Source: Deltaproteobacteria bacterium (lineage in GTDB: Bacteria > Myxococcota_A > UBA9042 > PHBI01 > JACKFB01). Taken from it: DNA of 64,000 nt. The stretch covers positions 124,001 to 188,000 of the forward strand of contig JACKFB010000008.1 of the NCBI GenBank assembly GCA_020632695.1. Direction: 5' to 3'. The number at the start of each line of letters is the position of its first letter. The first letter of the stretch is position 1. Positions 1 through 11,748 of this stretch are shown here, one piece after another. The position numbers were made by a program, and so were the translations under genes. The notes under the pieces are model-generated. The model saw only the letters and a list, made by a program, of their open reading frames with translations, had not been told where the DNA came from and made no database searches.

Positions 1-849
1 GGCACCACCGGCGACCGGAGCCGCCCCGATGACGCTCGGGTGGCCGATTCCCCTCGGCTCTCCGGGCGAGGGCGCGGTCAGGACCAGCACGGTCCCGGCG
101 ATGGCCATGGCGGCTCCGGCGCCGAAGAACACCCACATCGTGCGCCGCTCGCCATCCGAGTCGTCGATGGCGGCGCTGCGCGCGGCGTCGTACTCGGCCC
201 AGCGCTTGGCGTCATTGGCGGCGATCCCGCCGCCGTAGGTGGCGTCGAGGTCGTCGTAGGCGCCGCGTGCGCGGGCGAGGAAGGCGAACCCCACCGCCGC
301 CGTGGCCACGCCGACGCCGATGAGCGTGCCACCGGCGATGCGCCGCCCGGAGCGTGCGCGCGGCGCCGCCGGAACCGCCTCCGCCGGGAGCTTCGCCGAT
401 TCGGGCGCCTGCGCCGGGGGCAGGCGCAGGCGGCCCAGGGCGTGCCCCGTCTCCGACCCGCAGGTCTCCAGCCGCTGCAGCGCCGCGTCCACCGCCGCGA
501 GCCGTTCCCGCGCCTCGGCCGCTCGCGCGGCGGCCAGCCCGGGCAGACCCTGGTAGGTGGCGTAGCGGGCCCGCGCCAGCGCCCACTGCTCGGCCCGCTC
601 GTAGGCGCGCGCCGCGTTCCACAGCAGGGTCGGGTGGTGGTCGCAGGCGTAGGCGTCGTCGAAGAGCCGCGCCGCCTCGGCGTGCCGCCCCTCCTCCACC
701 GCACGGAGCCCCGCGTCGGACAGCCGCCCGGCGCTGGCCCTCCCCGGTCGCCCCGGACACGACGCCGCCCGCGCCGGCGGTGTCCCCAGCAGCATGGCGC
801 CCACCAGCCCCAGCACGGCGACGGCCCTCACCTCGTCGAACGCTCCCAT
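1..849 (-). CDS. TPR-like membrane protein, partial (runs off the left edge)
   Basis: The minus-strand frame is open from an ATG at 849 to the window edge, giving at least 283 residues with no stop. It begins with a hydrophobic, Ala-ending leader (residues about 8-29), followed by a short TPR-like helical stretch (YACDHHPTLLWNAARAYERAEQW), a Pro/Ala-rich linker and two transmembrane segments (about 180-197 and 243-262) separated by a charged loop. The layout of TPR stretch plus two membrane spans is common in myxobacterial envelope proteins of unknown role, and the gene at 57606-58496 is built in a similar way. The start is divergent from the radical-SAM gene at 997. The function is not recognised and the C-terminus is missing. 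Confidence 0.7.
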   Translation of the reverse strand, partial: MGAFDEVRAVAVLGLVGAMLLGTPPARAASCPGRPGRASAGRLSDAGLRAVEEGRHAEAARLFDDAYACDHHPTLLWNAARAYERAEQWALARARYATYQGLPGLAAARAAEARERLAAVDAALQRLETCGSETGHALGRLRLPPAQAPESAKLPAEAVPAAPRARSGRRIAGGTLIGVGVATAAVGFAFLARARGAYDDLDATYGGGIAANDAKRWAEYDAARSAAIDDSDGERRTMWVFFGAGAAMAIAGTVLVLTAPSPGEPRGIGHPSVIGAAPVAGGA

Positions 850-996
850 GGTGCCCCTCGCGGCCGGTACAGCCCTCCATCTTGCCCCCGGACGCCCCGC
901 CGACCAACCCCAATCGGCACCGCCGCCCCCCGCACCCCTGCGTTGACGGGCCGGCAGGGCTGTGGTTTCTCGCCCCTGCCACACCCGGAGGTCGGC

Positions 997-3840
<2,844 letters not shown>

Positions 3841-3856
3841 GCGCGCGCCGCCTCCG

Positions 3857-6685
3857 TCAGAGCAGGAAGTTCTCGACGGCTCCCTGCCACGCCTCGGTCG
3901 CCTCGTAGGCGGGCATCAGCCCGGCGTCGGGGATGACCGTCAGGCGCACCTTCGGGTTCGACTCCACCAGGCCGTCGCGCCAGGCCACCCCGGCCTCGGC
4001 CAGTGGCGGCGTGGCCCCGTAGATCATCAGCGTCGGCACGTCGATGCGACGGTAGGCGTCGGTGAGATCGAAGGCCCCCATCGGCGCGATGATCGCGCCG
4101 CGCAGCGCCATGTCGGTCTTCAGCAGCGGAACGATCTGCGGCATCACCCGCGGGCGCTCCAGCAGCGCCGTGATGAGGTTGCGAGTGACCAGGTGGTCCC
4201 GCACCTCGGGCTGGAAGCGCCGGGCTTCCTCCTCGAAGACCTTCATGTCCGAGCGCCACGGCTCGCCCATGCGACCCAGGGCCACGTCCACCCGCGAGAC
4301 CCACCCCGCCAGGGTCGGCATCGGCGAGTCGTCCAACACGAGCCGTCGCACCAGCTTCGCGTGCTTGTCGGCCAGCCGCACTGCCACCATCGCACCCCAG
4401 CCGTGGCCGTAGACGTCGACGCCGCGCAGGTTGAGACGCGTCAGCATCGTCGCCACCGAGCGCACGTCGTGCTCGAGACCCACGCTGACCCCCTCCTCGG
4501 TGGGGCGCGTCGATCGCCCGCGCCCCGGCAGGTCGACGTAGAGCACGACGCGCCCCTCGAGGAGTCTGTCCAGCGGCGCCCGCAGGTACTCGTACGAGAG
4601 GTCGGGGCCGTCGGCCAGCACCAGCAGCGGCCTGCCCTGCCCGCCCATGCCATAGTGCAGGAGCGTGCCGTCCGACAGGGTCATCTCCGCCTCGAGGATC
4701 TGGGCCCGCTTGGACTCGCGCTCGCGCCACGACTTGTACCAGCGCTTGAACTCCTCGGGCTTGGCCAGGTCGGCGCGGAAGGTGACCCGCTTGAGCGCGT
4801 CGCGCGCGGCGACCAGGATCTCGCTGCGCGGGGTGTCCATCCCCTCGATGAGCTGCGGCACGATGTCGGGCCCGCCCAGATAGCCCAGCCCGAAGGCCGC
4901 GGTCTTCCGGATGAAGTCGCGATCCCCCGCCAGCACCTTCAGCAGCACGGGCACCGAGGCCTCGCTGCCTTGCCAGATCAGGGCCTTGACGGCCAGGTGC
5001 CGCACCTCGTTCGAGTCGTCCTTCAGGGCGACGCCCTCGAGCACCTCGACCACCCGGGGCTCCGACTTCTGGCTCAGCACCCGCACGGCGGCCAGGCGCA
5101 TCTGGGCGTCCTCGTGGGTGCGCGCCACGTTGGCCAGCGCCTCGTAGCTCTCGTCGGTGTAGAGGGCGCCCAGCAGCGCCAGGAGCTGCGCGCGGCCCGG
5201 CGTCTCGGGGTCGAGCGCCAGCTCGATGACGTGCGGGACGATGGCCGTCGACCCGATCTTGGCCATCGCCGTGCGCGCCACGTTGCGTACCTCGCGGCTG
5301 CGATGGACCAGCAGGCCCATCATGGGCTCGATGGCCTTCGGCCCGGCGTCGGCCAGCGCCTCCACCGCCAGGGGCGTGCGGACGGCGTCGCCGGTCTTGA
5401 TGACGAAGAGCAGCGAGCCGATGGCCGGCTCACCGATGCTGCCGAGCCCCGCCAGCGCCGCGTTCACCTCGCTGTCGTGCCCGATGGCCTGCACCAGCTC
5501 GGCCACCGCCGCCTCCGCGCCCACCCGGCCCATCGCCAGCAAGAGCTCACGCCGCAGCTCCTGGTTGTCGTCGCTGCGCCGCCGCGCGGCCTCCCGGTAG
5601 CGGATGATGAGCGCCTTCTCCGCCGCCGGGCTCCGCGCGCCGGCGGCCAGGGCCTTCGCCGCCAGGAGCTGCACCTGCGGGTTCCTGGCGTGCAGGTTCT
5701 CGGCCAGGTGCGCCGTGGGGTCGCCCGCCCCCGACTCGGCCATCTGCTTGAGCGCCTCGGCGCGCACCTCGAGGTTCTTGTGACCGGAGAGCGCCGTGAG
5801 CCGCGCGCCCTCGTCCTCCCCGGCGTTGGCCACCGTCTTGTCGACCGCGGCGTGGACCAGCTCCGGCGACAGCGACGGCAAGAGCTTCTCGAGCTGCGCC
5901 GCGCCCTTGTCACCGGCGGCCGCCAGCACGGCCAGCGCGTCCACCGCCAGCGCCGGGTCCTCGTCCTTCGCGTGGGCCTTCACGTAGGCCGCGACCTCGA
6001 CGACCGCGGCGTCGCCCATCGCCGCCAGCCCTCGCAGGGCCGCCGGCGCGTCCGCCGGGTCATCGAGCGCGGCCAGCAGCTCGCGCTTGGCGTCCTTGTC
6101 CGCGAAGTGGCCGAGGGCCTCCAGGAAGGGGGCGCGCCCGACATCGACGGGCGGGCTGGCGAGCTGCCGGCGGATGACGTCGCGCACCCGGGCCGCGTCA
6201 CGGCGCTGGAGCTGCTCCATGACGGTCTTGCGCACCAGCGGGTCCGAGTGACCCAGCCAGCGCACCAGCGCGTCGACGGCCCAGTCGGCCTCGAAGGAGC
6301 CGACAGCCTCCGCCGCCGCCGCCGCCACCGCCGGATCCTCGTCGCCGAGCCGCGCGATGAGCGGCCCCTGGGCCACCTGGGGCCCGAGCGAGCGCAGCGC
6401 CTCGACCGCCGCCAGGCGCACGGCCGCGACCGGATCCAGGAGCAGCTCGGTCAGCGCCGGCACGGCGTCCGGGCCCACCGCGGCCATCTCGGCGGCCGTG
6501 TTCGAGATGCGCTTGCGGTCCATGCCGATGGTCTCGCGCAGCCCCATGGCCATCGCCTCGATGCGCCGGGTGGCCATGTCCGCCTCGGGCGAGTCGGCGG
6601 CCCTGGCGCCGGGCAGGGGCGCGAGCGCCATCAGCGCCGCGCAGAAGGCCATGGTGGCGGCGACCAGCAGGGGACGACGGGTCAT
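3857..6685 (-). CDS. HEAT-repeat protein fused to a degenerate alpha/beta-hydrolase domain
   Basis: This 942-residue secreted or periplasmic protein has a signal peptide (MTRRPLLVAATMAFCAALMA...ARA). A long array of HEAT/PBS-lyase-like helical repeats runs from about 35 to 600, and an alpha/beta-hydrolase fold covers about 660-942. The hydrolase part keeps the oxyanion-side and strand motifs (YVDLPGRGRST, LVLDDSPMPT), but the nucleophile elbow reads Y-G-H-G-W-G-A with Gly762 in place of Ser. The usual catalytic His position reads D-A-G-L-M-P with Leu923, and the acid loop (IYGATPPLAEAG) lacks a clear Asp. It therefore looks like a non-catalytic, possibly binding, module. The start at 6685 places the signal peptide at the N-terminus; an upstream ATG at 6766 would add 27 non-hydrophobic residues. 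It converges with the preceding gene 16 bp away. Confidence 0.82.
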   Translation of the reverse strand: MTRRPLLVAATMAFCAALMALAPLPGARAADSPEADMATRRIEAMAMGLRETIGMDRKRISNTAAEMAAVGPDAVPALTELLLDPVAAVRLAAVEALRSLGPQVAQGPLIARLGDEDPAVAAAAAEAVGSFEADWAVDALVRWLGHSDPLVRKTVMEQLQRRDAARVRDVIRRQLASPPVDVGRAPFLEALGHFADKDAKRELLAALDDPADAPAALRGLAAMGDAAVVEVAAYVKAHAKDEDPALAVDALAVLAAAGDKGAAQLEKLLPSLSPELVHAAVDKTVANAGEDEGARLTALSGHKNLEVRAEALKQMAESGAGDPTAHLAENLHARNPQVQLLAAKALAAGARSPAAEKALIIRYREAARRRSDDNQELRRELLLAMGRVGAEAAVAELVQAIGHDSEVNAALAGLGSIGEPAIGSLLFVIKTGDAVRTPLAVEALADAGPKAIEPMMGLLVHRSREVRNVARTAMAKIGSTAIVPHVIELALDPETPGRAQLLALLGALYTDESYEALANVARTHEDAQMRLAAVRVLSQKSEPRVVEVLEGVALKDDSNEVRHLAVKALIWQGSEASVPVLLKVLAGDRDFIRKTAAFGLGYLGGPDIVPQLIEGMDTPRSEILVAARDALKRVTFRADLAKPEEFKRWYKSWRERESKRAQILEAEMTLSDGTLLHYGMGGQGRPLLVLADGPDLSYEYLRAPLDRLLEGRVVLYVDLPGRGRSTRPTEEGVSVGLEHDVRSVATMLTRLNLRGVDVYGHGWGAMVAVRLADKHAKLVRRLVLDDSPMPTLAGWVSRVDVALGRMGEPWRSDMKVFEEEARRFQPEVRDHLVTRNLITALLERPRVMPQIVPLLKTDMALRGAIIAPMGAFDLTDAYRRIDVPTLMIYGATPPLAEAGVAWRDGLVESNPKVRLTVIPDAGLMPAYEATEAWQGAVENFLL

Positions 6686-6794
6686 GCGGAGCGACCTCAC
6701 GGCGTGCGGGGGCGGGAGCCCTCGTCGGGCCGATGCATCTTGTCCCGGGGCCCGCGCACCCGTCAAACCTCGCGGGTCCGAGCGCCGCGCCCGA

Positions 6795-8654
6795 TCAGCG
6801 CCGACCCAGCGGCCCCTCGAAGTACATCCGATCGTAGTCGTAGATGTCCCAGTGGAACGAGGCGATGCCGTCGTCGTCCACGGTCGCCGTGTAGTACTCG
6901 ATGAAGATCGGGATGGGCTTCTCGATCTTGTACCAGTACGTGGTGTCGCTCCTGGCCAGCACGTGCAGGCGTCGGTCGGGCCAGCGCTCGCCGCGCCGCT
7001 CGGCGTCCCAGGCCAGCAGCTCGGAGGCGAAGTCCAGGGCGTTCTGCACGCGGATGCAGCCGTGGCTGAGGTCGCGCCGCGCTCGCCGGAAGAAGCCCCG
7101 CTGGTTGGTGTCGTGCAGGTACACGCTCTCGCTGTTGGGGAAGATCATCTTCACCTCGCCCAGCGTGTTCTTCGGGCCGGGCGGCTGGACGATGGTCTCG
7201 TAGCCGTTGGCGGCCTTGACCACCACGTAGCCCTTCTTCTCGAGCCACTGCGGGTCCTTGTCGATCTTCTTCTGGAACTCCAGGCGCACGATGCTGCCCG
7301 GCACCGTCCAGCTCGGGTTGACGATGACCTGGTTGATCTCGTCGTGCAGGATGGGGCTGGCCTTGGGATAGATGCGCCGCTCCTCGTCGGCGTTCCAGAA
7401 CCAGCGCCCGGTCCCGACCACCGCCCGCTGCCCCATCCGCAGCGCGCCGTCGACCACGAAGCGCACCCGCTGGGAGGCCAGGTTCACCTCGACGTAGGTG
7501 GCCTCGCCGCGGCGCGCGGTGGTCCGCCAGCGCTGGGCGTTCAGCCGCAGCGTGCGCAGCCGCTCCTCGCAGGGCACCGCCATCGACTCGATCGTCTCGT
7601 CGTCCAGCCGCCCGGTCTCGCGGAGCTGCTGGTTGGCCTGGTAGTGGCGCAGGGCGTCCCGCGTGGCGTCGTCGAGCCGCCCGCTCGGCTCGCCGGTGAG
7701 GTATCCCTCGGCCGCCAGGCGCTGCTGCAGAAGGCGCATCCGACCCGCCTCGTCGCCGCCGCTCTTGCGCCACGCCGACGCGGTCGGGATCGGGACCAGC
7801 TTCCCCCCGGCACACAGCTCCTCGTATCGGCCCGACGCCTCCACCAGGCGCCGATACTGCACGGTCTGCGGGAGCTGAGCGTCCAGCCACGCCGTCAGCG
7901 CCTCGCCCCCGGCGCGGGCGGCCGCGCGCATCGCGTCCAGCTCCTCGGCGCTCAGCGGCGGCGCCGGGTCCTTCGTCAGCACGTCGGGCGGCAGGTAGCG
8001 CCCTCGCTCGTCCGCCAGCACCACCGGCTTGATCGGTCGTGGCCTCAGGTCGGCCACCAGCGCGGCCGCCTCCACGGCCAGCGCCACCTCGAGCCGGGCC
8101 CGAGCCTCGGCGCGCGATCGCAGCGAGGCCTCGTCGTCTCCGCCCGCCGGCAGCTCCCCGGCCGCGGCGCGCAGCTCTGCCGCCCGGGCGCTGGGGTCGC
8201 GCAGGCCCCGGTGACGTGCCGCCTCCATCGCCGCGAGCAGCGCCCCGCCGGCGTCCGCGAGGCCGTCCTCCCCCACGAAGGTGGGCGCCGGATCGGCCGT
8301 CCACGAGGTCACGATCGCCTCGGGCGCGCCCTCGAGCGCCTTCGCCAGCGCAGGATTCCACGGGTCCGGCCGTGGCTCGGGCGGCGCCTTCGGCGCCTTC
8401 TCCGCCCGCTCCGCCTGCTGCGCCCTCGCCGCCGCCGCGGACTCGAGCGAGGCCACCTGCGGCGCGGTCGCCGCCGGCTCCACCGGCCCGGACTCGGCGC
8501 GCGCCTCGCTGACCACCGCCCGGCGCCCGAGCTCGTGCTCGATACCGGCGGTGCCGGCGCCCAGGGCCAGCCCGGCAAGCCCGGCCAGCCACACGCCTCG
8601 CCTGCGGAACCCGCGCGGCGCGGCGCTCCCGGTCGTATGTTCAGTGTCACCCAC
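6795..8654 (-). CDS. L,D-transpeptidase with peptidoglycan-binding domain (YkuD family, LdtD/YcbB-like)
   Basis: This 619-residue cell-wall enzyme is anchored by one N-terminal membrane span (VWLAGLAGLALGAGTAG). A long helical region is followed by a peptidoglycan-binding-type stretch at about 305-350 (LQQRLAAEGYLTGEPSGRLD). The YkuD catalytic domain covers about 395-560, with the signature SHGCIRV around Cys533 and an upstream HDTNQ. Enzymes of this layout form 3-3 cross-links between meso-diaminopimelate residues, acting from the periplasmic side. At 619 residues it matches the large LdtD class rather than the small ErfK class. It is transcribed in the same direction as the HEAT gene, 109 bp upstream of it, and divergently from the gene at 8753. 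Confidence 0.9.
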   Translation of the reverse strand: MGDTEHTTGSAAPRGFRRRGVWLAGLAGLALGAGTAGIEHELGRRAVVSEARAESGPVEPAATAPQVASLESAAAARAQQAERAEKAPKAPPEPRPDPWNPALAKALEGAPEAIVTSWTADPAPTFVGEDGLADAGGALLAAMEAARHRGLRDPSARAAELRAAAGELPAGGDDEASLRSRAEARARLEVALAVEAAALVADLRPRPIKPVVLADERGRYLPPDVLTKDPAPPLSAEELDAMRAAARAGGEALTAWLDAQLPQTVQYRRLVEASGRYEELCAGGKLVPIPTASAWRKSGGDEAGRMRLLQQRLAAEGYLTGEPSGRLDDATRDALRHYQANQQLRETGRLDDETIESMAVPCEERLRTLRLNAQRWRTTARRGEATYVEVNLASQRVRFVVDGALRMGQRAVVGTGRWFWNADEERRIYPKASPILHDEINQVIVNPSWTVPGSIVRLEFQKKIDKDPQWLEKKGYVVVKAANGYETIVQPPGPKNTLGEVKMIFPNSESVYLHDTNQRGFFRRARRDLSHGCIRVQNALDFASELLAWDAERRGERWPDRRLHVLARSDTTYWYKIEKPIPIFIEYYTATVDDDGIASFHWDIYDYDRMYFEGPLGRR

Positions 8655-8752
8655 AGCTCATTCCCTATGACGACGCGAGCCCCATCGCAAGAGACGCGAC
8701 ATCCCCACTGCGTTCTTGCCTGATTCGGCCTCGGCGAACATCATCGCCGACC

Positions 8753-9640
8753 ATGCGCGCCCGCCTCCTCACCGTCCTCACAGCCTTCGCCGTGCTGGCG
8801 CCGACCGCGCGGGCCGACGCGCCCGAGGCCACCCGCGATCCCCGCAACTGGCCCACCCTGCCCCGCCTGATCGCCGATCGCTTCGCCGACGCGGGCAAGG
8901 TGGTGACCCTGCGCGTCCACGCCAAGCGCACCGAGTACTTCAACTGCGCCTACCGCCGCACCGAGGGGCGCTACATGGCGTTCACCTTGCTGGGTGGACC
9001 GCTGGAGACGCTCACCGGCTACGTGCCGCGCGACCTGGGCAAGGTGCTGGAGCGCCAGCTCGCCGAGGATCCCTGGCTGCCGATCACCGTGCAGGTGCGC
9101 TTCGACCCCGAGCGCCTCAGCGAGCTCTGCCCCGATCAGGTCGAGGTCCTGAAGTGGGCCCGCGGATGGCAGTACCCGGCGGGCACGCTGTCGCCCGGGC
9201 GGCCCGACGCCAACCTGCAGCCCACGCCCGAGGCCCTGGCCGCGGTGCTGGAGGGGAACGTCTGGCGGGTGCTCACCGGCCGCAAGGTGCGGCGGCACGG
9301 CGGAAAGGAGCCCGACACCAGCGAGGCCGAGCTGCTGGGCAAGGTGGTGTCCTTCCAGGCCGGTGCCCGCCTCTCGAACGCCTTCTCCTGTGCGTTCCGC
9401 GGGGCGGCGCGCACGCACTACGGGGTGCGCCTGCACGACGGCGAGGGGCACTTCATCGAGGCCTTCGTGCCGCGCAGCGCCGAGGCGCGGTCGCTGGTGG
9501 ACCACATCGCGCTGCACCGCGACATCATGCTCGCGGTGCAGGGACGCGTAGTGAAACAGGTGCCCTCCAACTACTGCGCCCCCCAGCTCGAGATCACCGG
9601 CTGGTCCTTCCCCGCCGCGACGGGCGCACCCGGGCGCTGA
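8753..9640 (+). CDS. Secreted protein with two copies of an unknown ~100-residue domain
   Basis: This 295-residue protein has a clear signal peptide (MRARLLTVLTAFAVLAPTARA). I do not recognise a family. The mature part is an internal duplication: residues about 36-136 and about 186-284 align. Each copy starts with GKVV (48-51 and 196-199), continues with F-N-C-A-Y or F-S-C-A-F (Cys65, Cys213) and G-Y-V-P-R or A-F-V-P-R, and ends with C-P-D-Q-V-E-V or C-A-P-Q-L-E-I (Cys126, Cys275). The two Cys of each copy are 61 and 62 residues apart, which suggests one disulfide per domain. It lies alone, divergent from the L,D-transpeptidase, so a periplasmic or surface role is likely but unproven. Confidence 0.75.
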   Translation: MRARLLTVLTAFAVLAPTARADAPEATRDPRNWPTLPRLIADRFADAGKVVTLRVHAKRTEYFNCAYRRTEGRYMAFTLLGGPLETLTGYVPRDLGKVLERQLAEDPWLPITVQVRFDPERLSELCPDQVEVLKWARGWQYPAGTLSPGRPDANLQPTPEALAAVLEGNVWRVLTGRKVRRHGGKEPDTSEAELLGKVVSFQAGARLSNAFSCAFRGAARTHYGVRLHDGEGHFIEAFVPRSAEARSLVDHIALHRDIMLAVQGRVVKQVPSNYCAPQLEITGWSFPAATGAPGR

Positions 9641-9646
9641 TCGCGA

Positions 9647-9675
9647 TTGCAAAGCGCCTGGGGCTTGGCTAGTCT
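9647..9675 (+). promoter_or_regulatory. Candidate sigma-70 promoter for citrate synthase
   Basis: TTGCAA (9647-9652) is followed by a 17-base spacer and TAGTCT (9670-9675). It lies 150 bp upstream of the citrate synthase start in a 185-bp intergenic region. The match is partial and is offered as a candidate only. Confidence 0.3.
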
Positions 9676-9825
9676 CCGACGGCCTCTGGATCGGGCTGGC
9701 TGCTTGAAAGCGCAGGCGTCGTGCCCATCAGAGTCCTTGACGCTGCTCGCGCGGCGACCTGTGGGCGGGCCCCACCGCGGTCACCGGGAGCGTCGCGAAC
9801 GATGCGAACGACAGGAGCATCTCCG

Positions 9826-10977
9826 ATGTCCGAGACCACCACCAAGCCTGCCTTCGTGAACGGGCTCGAGGGGATCCCCGCCGCCGAGTCGGGGGTCAGC
9901 TCGATCAACGGGCAGCTCGGGAAGCTCTACTACCGCGGCTACGCCATCGAGGACCTGGCCGAGCACTGCACCTTCGAGGAGGTGGCCTGGCTGCTGCTCT
10001 ACGGCGAGCTGCCCAGCCAGTCGCAGCTCGCGACCTTCGACGGGCAGCTCCGGCAGCATCGGCGCCTGAAGTACAACATCGTCGACATGCTCAAGCACGT
10101 GCCGGTCACGGCGCACCCCATGGCGGTGCTGCAGACGGGCATCGGCGCGCTGGGGATGTTCTACCCCGGCCGCGAGGTGCAGAAGCCCGAGGTGCAGCAG
10201 TCGGCGGTCATCAACCTCATCTCGAAGGTGCCGACGCTGGTCGCCGCGTTCCTGCGCCTGCGGGAGGGCAACTCGGCCATCACGCCGCGTGACGACCTGG
10301 GCCTCGCCGCCAACTTCCTCTACATGCTCACCGAGCGCGAGCCCGATCCGGTGGCCGCCCGCGTGCTGGACGTCTGCCTGATCCTCCACGCCGAGCACAC
10401 GATGAACGCGTCGACCTTCACCTCGCGGGTGGTCGCGTCGACCCTGGCCGACCCCTACGCCGTGGTGTCCTCGGCCGTCGGCTCGCTGTCCGGCCCGCTG
10501 CACGGCGGCGCCAACGAGCAGGTGCTCTATCTCCTCGACTCCATCGGTTCGGTGGACCGCGTCGATGAGGTCGTGGGCGGCATGATCGACCGCAAGGACA
10601 AGATCATGGGCATGGGCCACCGGGTCTACAAGACCAAGGACCCGCGCGCCAAGGTCCTGCAGAAGCTGGCCACGCGCCTCTTCGACCACCTGGGCACCGA
10701 CGAGCGCTACGAGATCGCCCGCCGCATCGAGACGCTGGCGACCGAGCGGCTGGGCTCCAAGGGCATCTATCCGAACGTCGATTTCTACTCGGGCATCGTC
10801 TACTCGAAGCTCGAGATCCCCACCGACGCGTTCACCGCCATCTTCGGCATCTCGCGCGTCGCGGGCTGGCTGGCCCACTGGCTCGAGCAGCTCGACGGCA
10901 ACCGCATCTTCCGGCCCACGCAGGTCTACAACGGCGCGGCTCACCGTGAGCTGACGCCGATGCACCAGCGCGGGTAG
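9826..10977 (+). CDS. gltA: Citrate synthase
   Basis: This 383-residue enzyme condenses acetyl-CoA and oxaloacetate to citrate as the entry step of the TCA cycle. All three catalytic motifs are present: the first His in GPLHGGANEQ, the second His in MGMGHRVYK, and the Asp in YPNVDFYSG. Its length and opening (NGLEGIPAAESGVSSINGQLGKLYYRGY) fit the short dimeric citrate synthase / 2-methylcitrate synthase type rather than the longer NADH-regulated hexameric form. The ATG at 9826 was preferred to the upstream in-frame GTG because homologues begin near this point. Synthases of this subgroup can act on propionyl-CoA, but no prp genes are nearby, so citrate synthase is the better call. Confidence 0.93.
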   Translation: MSETTTKPAFVNGLEGIPAAESGVSSINGQLGKLYYRGYAIEDLAEHCTFEEVAWLLLYGELPSQSQLATFDGQLRQHRRLKYNIVDMLKHVPVTAHPMAVLQTGIGALGMFYPGREVQKPEVQQSAVINLISKVPTLVAAFLRLREGNSAITPRDDLGLAANFLYMLTEREPDPVAARVLDVCLILHAEHTMNASTFTSRVVASTLADPYAVVSSAVGSLSGPLHGGANEQVLYLLDSIGSVDRVDEVVGGMIDRKDKIMGMGHRVYKTKDPRAKVLQKLATRLFDHLGTDERYEIARRIETLATERLGSKGIYPNVDFYSGIVYSKLEIPTDAFTAIFGISRVAGWLAHWLEQLDGNRIFRPTQVYNGAAHRELTPMHQRG

Positions 10978-10983
10978 CGCCGG

Positions 10984-11748
10984 GTGTCGCGCCATGACCT
11001 GAAGGGGCGCCACGTCGTGGTGACGGGCGCCTCGAGCGGCATCGGCGCGGCGCTGGCGGTGGAGCTGGGCAGCCGCGGGGCGCGCGTCGGTCTGATCGCG
11101 CGGCGCGTCGACAAGCTCGACGAGGTGCGCGCGCAGGTGGCAGCCACCGGGGCCGAGGTGGCCGTGGCGGCCGCCGACGTCAGCGTCTGGGAGTCCACCC
11201 AGGAGGCGATGGCCGCCCTGACCGAGGCGCTGGGGCCCATCTACGGCGTGATCGCCAACGCCGGCATCGGCAACCCCACGAGACCCAAGCGCATCGACGG
11301 CGTCCGGGACGCCGAGGTGTTCGCCACCAACGTCATCGGGGTGGTCCACACCTTCGCCGCGGCCGAGCCGGCGATCTCGTCGGCCCGGGAGGGCTTCCTC
11401 TGCGCCGTCTCCAGCATCGGCGGATGGCGTGGCCTGCCGGGTTTCGCGTCCTACAGCGCGTCCAAGGCGGCGGTGACGACCTTCATGGAGTCGCTGGCGA
11501 TCGGCCTCAAGCGCTCGCCGGTCACGGTGACCACGGTGCACCCCGGCTTCGTGCGCACGCCCCTGACCGATTCGAACCGCTTCAAGATGCCCTTCCTGGT
11601 CGAGCCCGAGCGGGCCGCCCGCGTGATCGTCGACGGCATCGCCCGCGGCCGGCGCGAGGTGAACTTCCCCTGGCCCATGGTGTTCGGGATGCGCCTGCTG
11701 CGCGCCCTGCCCGGCTGGGCCTGGCACCTGCTGGCCCCCTCGCGGTGA
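10984..11748 (+). CDS. Short-chain dehydrogenase/reductase (SDR family)
   Basis: This 254-residue classical SDR has the nucleotide-binding glycine motif TGASSGIG near the N-terminus (about 14-21), the NAG motif (ANAGIG), a catalytic Ser in SSIGGWRG and the Tyr-Lys pair in ASYSASKAAV. The Arg-rich end of the second strand (LIARRVDKL) suggests NADP(H) preference. The substrate cannot be read from sequence. It starts with GTG only 6 bp after the citrate synthase stop and overlaps the following TPR gene, so the three are probably co-transcribed. Confidence 0.9.
   Translation: MSRHDLKGRHVVVTGASSGIGAALAVELGSRGARVGLIARRVDKLDEVRAQVAATGAEVAVAAADVSVWESTQEAMAALTEALGPIYGVIANAGIGNPTRPKRIDGVRDAEVFATNVIGVVHTFAAAEPAISSAREGFLCAVSSIGGWRGLPGFASYSASKAAVTTFMESLAIGLKRSPVTVTTVHPGFVRTPLTDSNRFKMPFLVEPERAARVIVDGIARGRREVNFPWPMVFGMRLLRALPGWAWHLLAPSR

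Noticed and set aside
40..996. In-frame upstream extension of the radical SAM gene toward position 40
   Set aside because: It is antisense to the partial TPR membrane gene, is Arg/Pro-rich without domains, and family members start near the ATG at 997.
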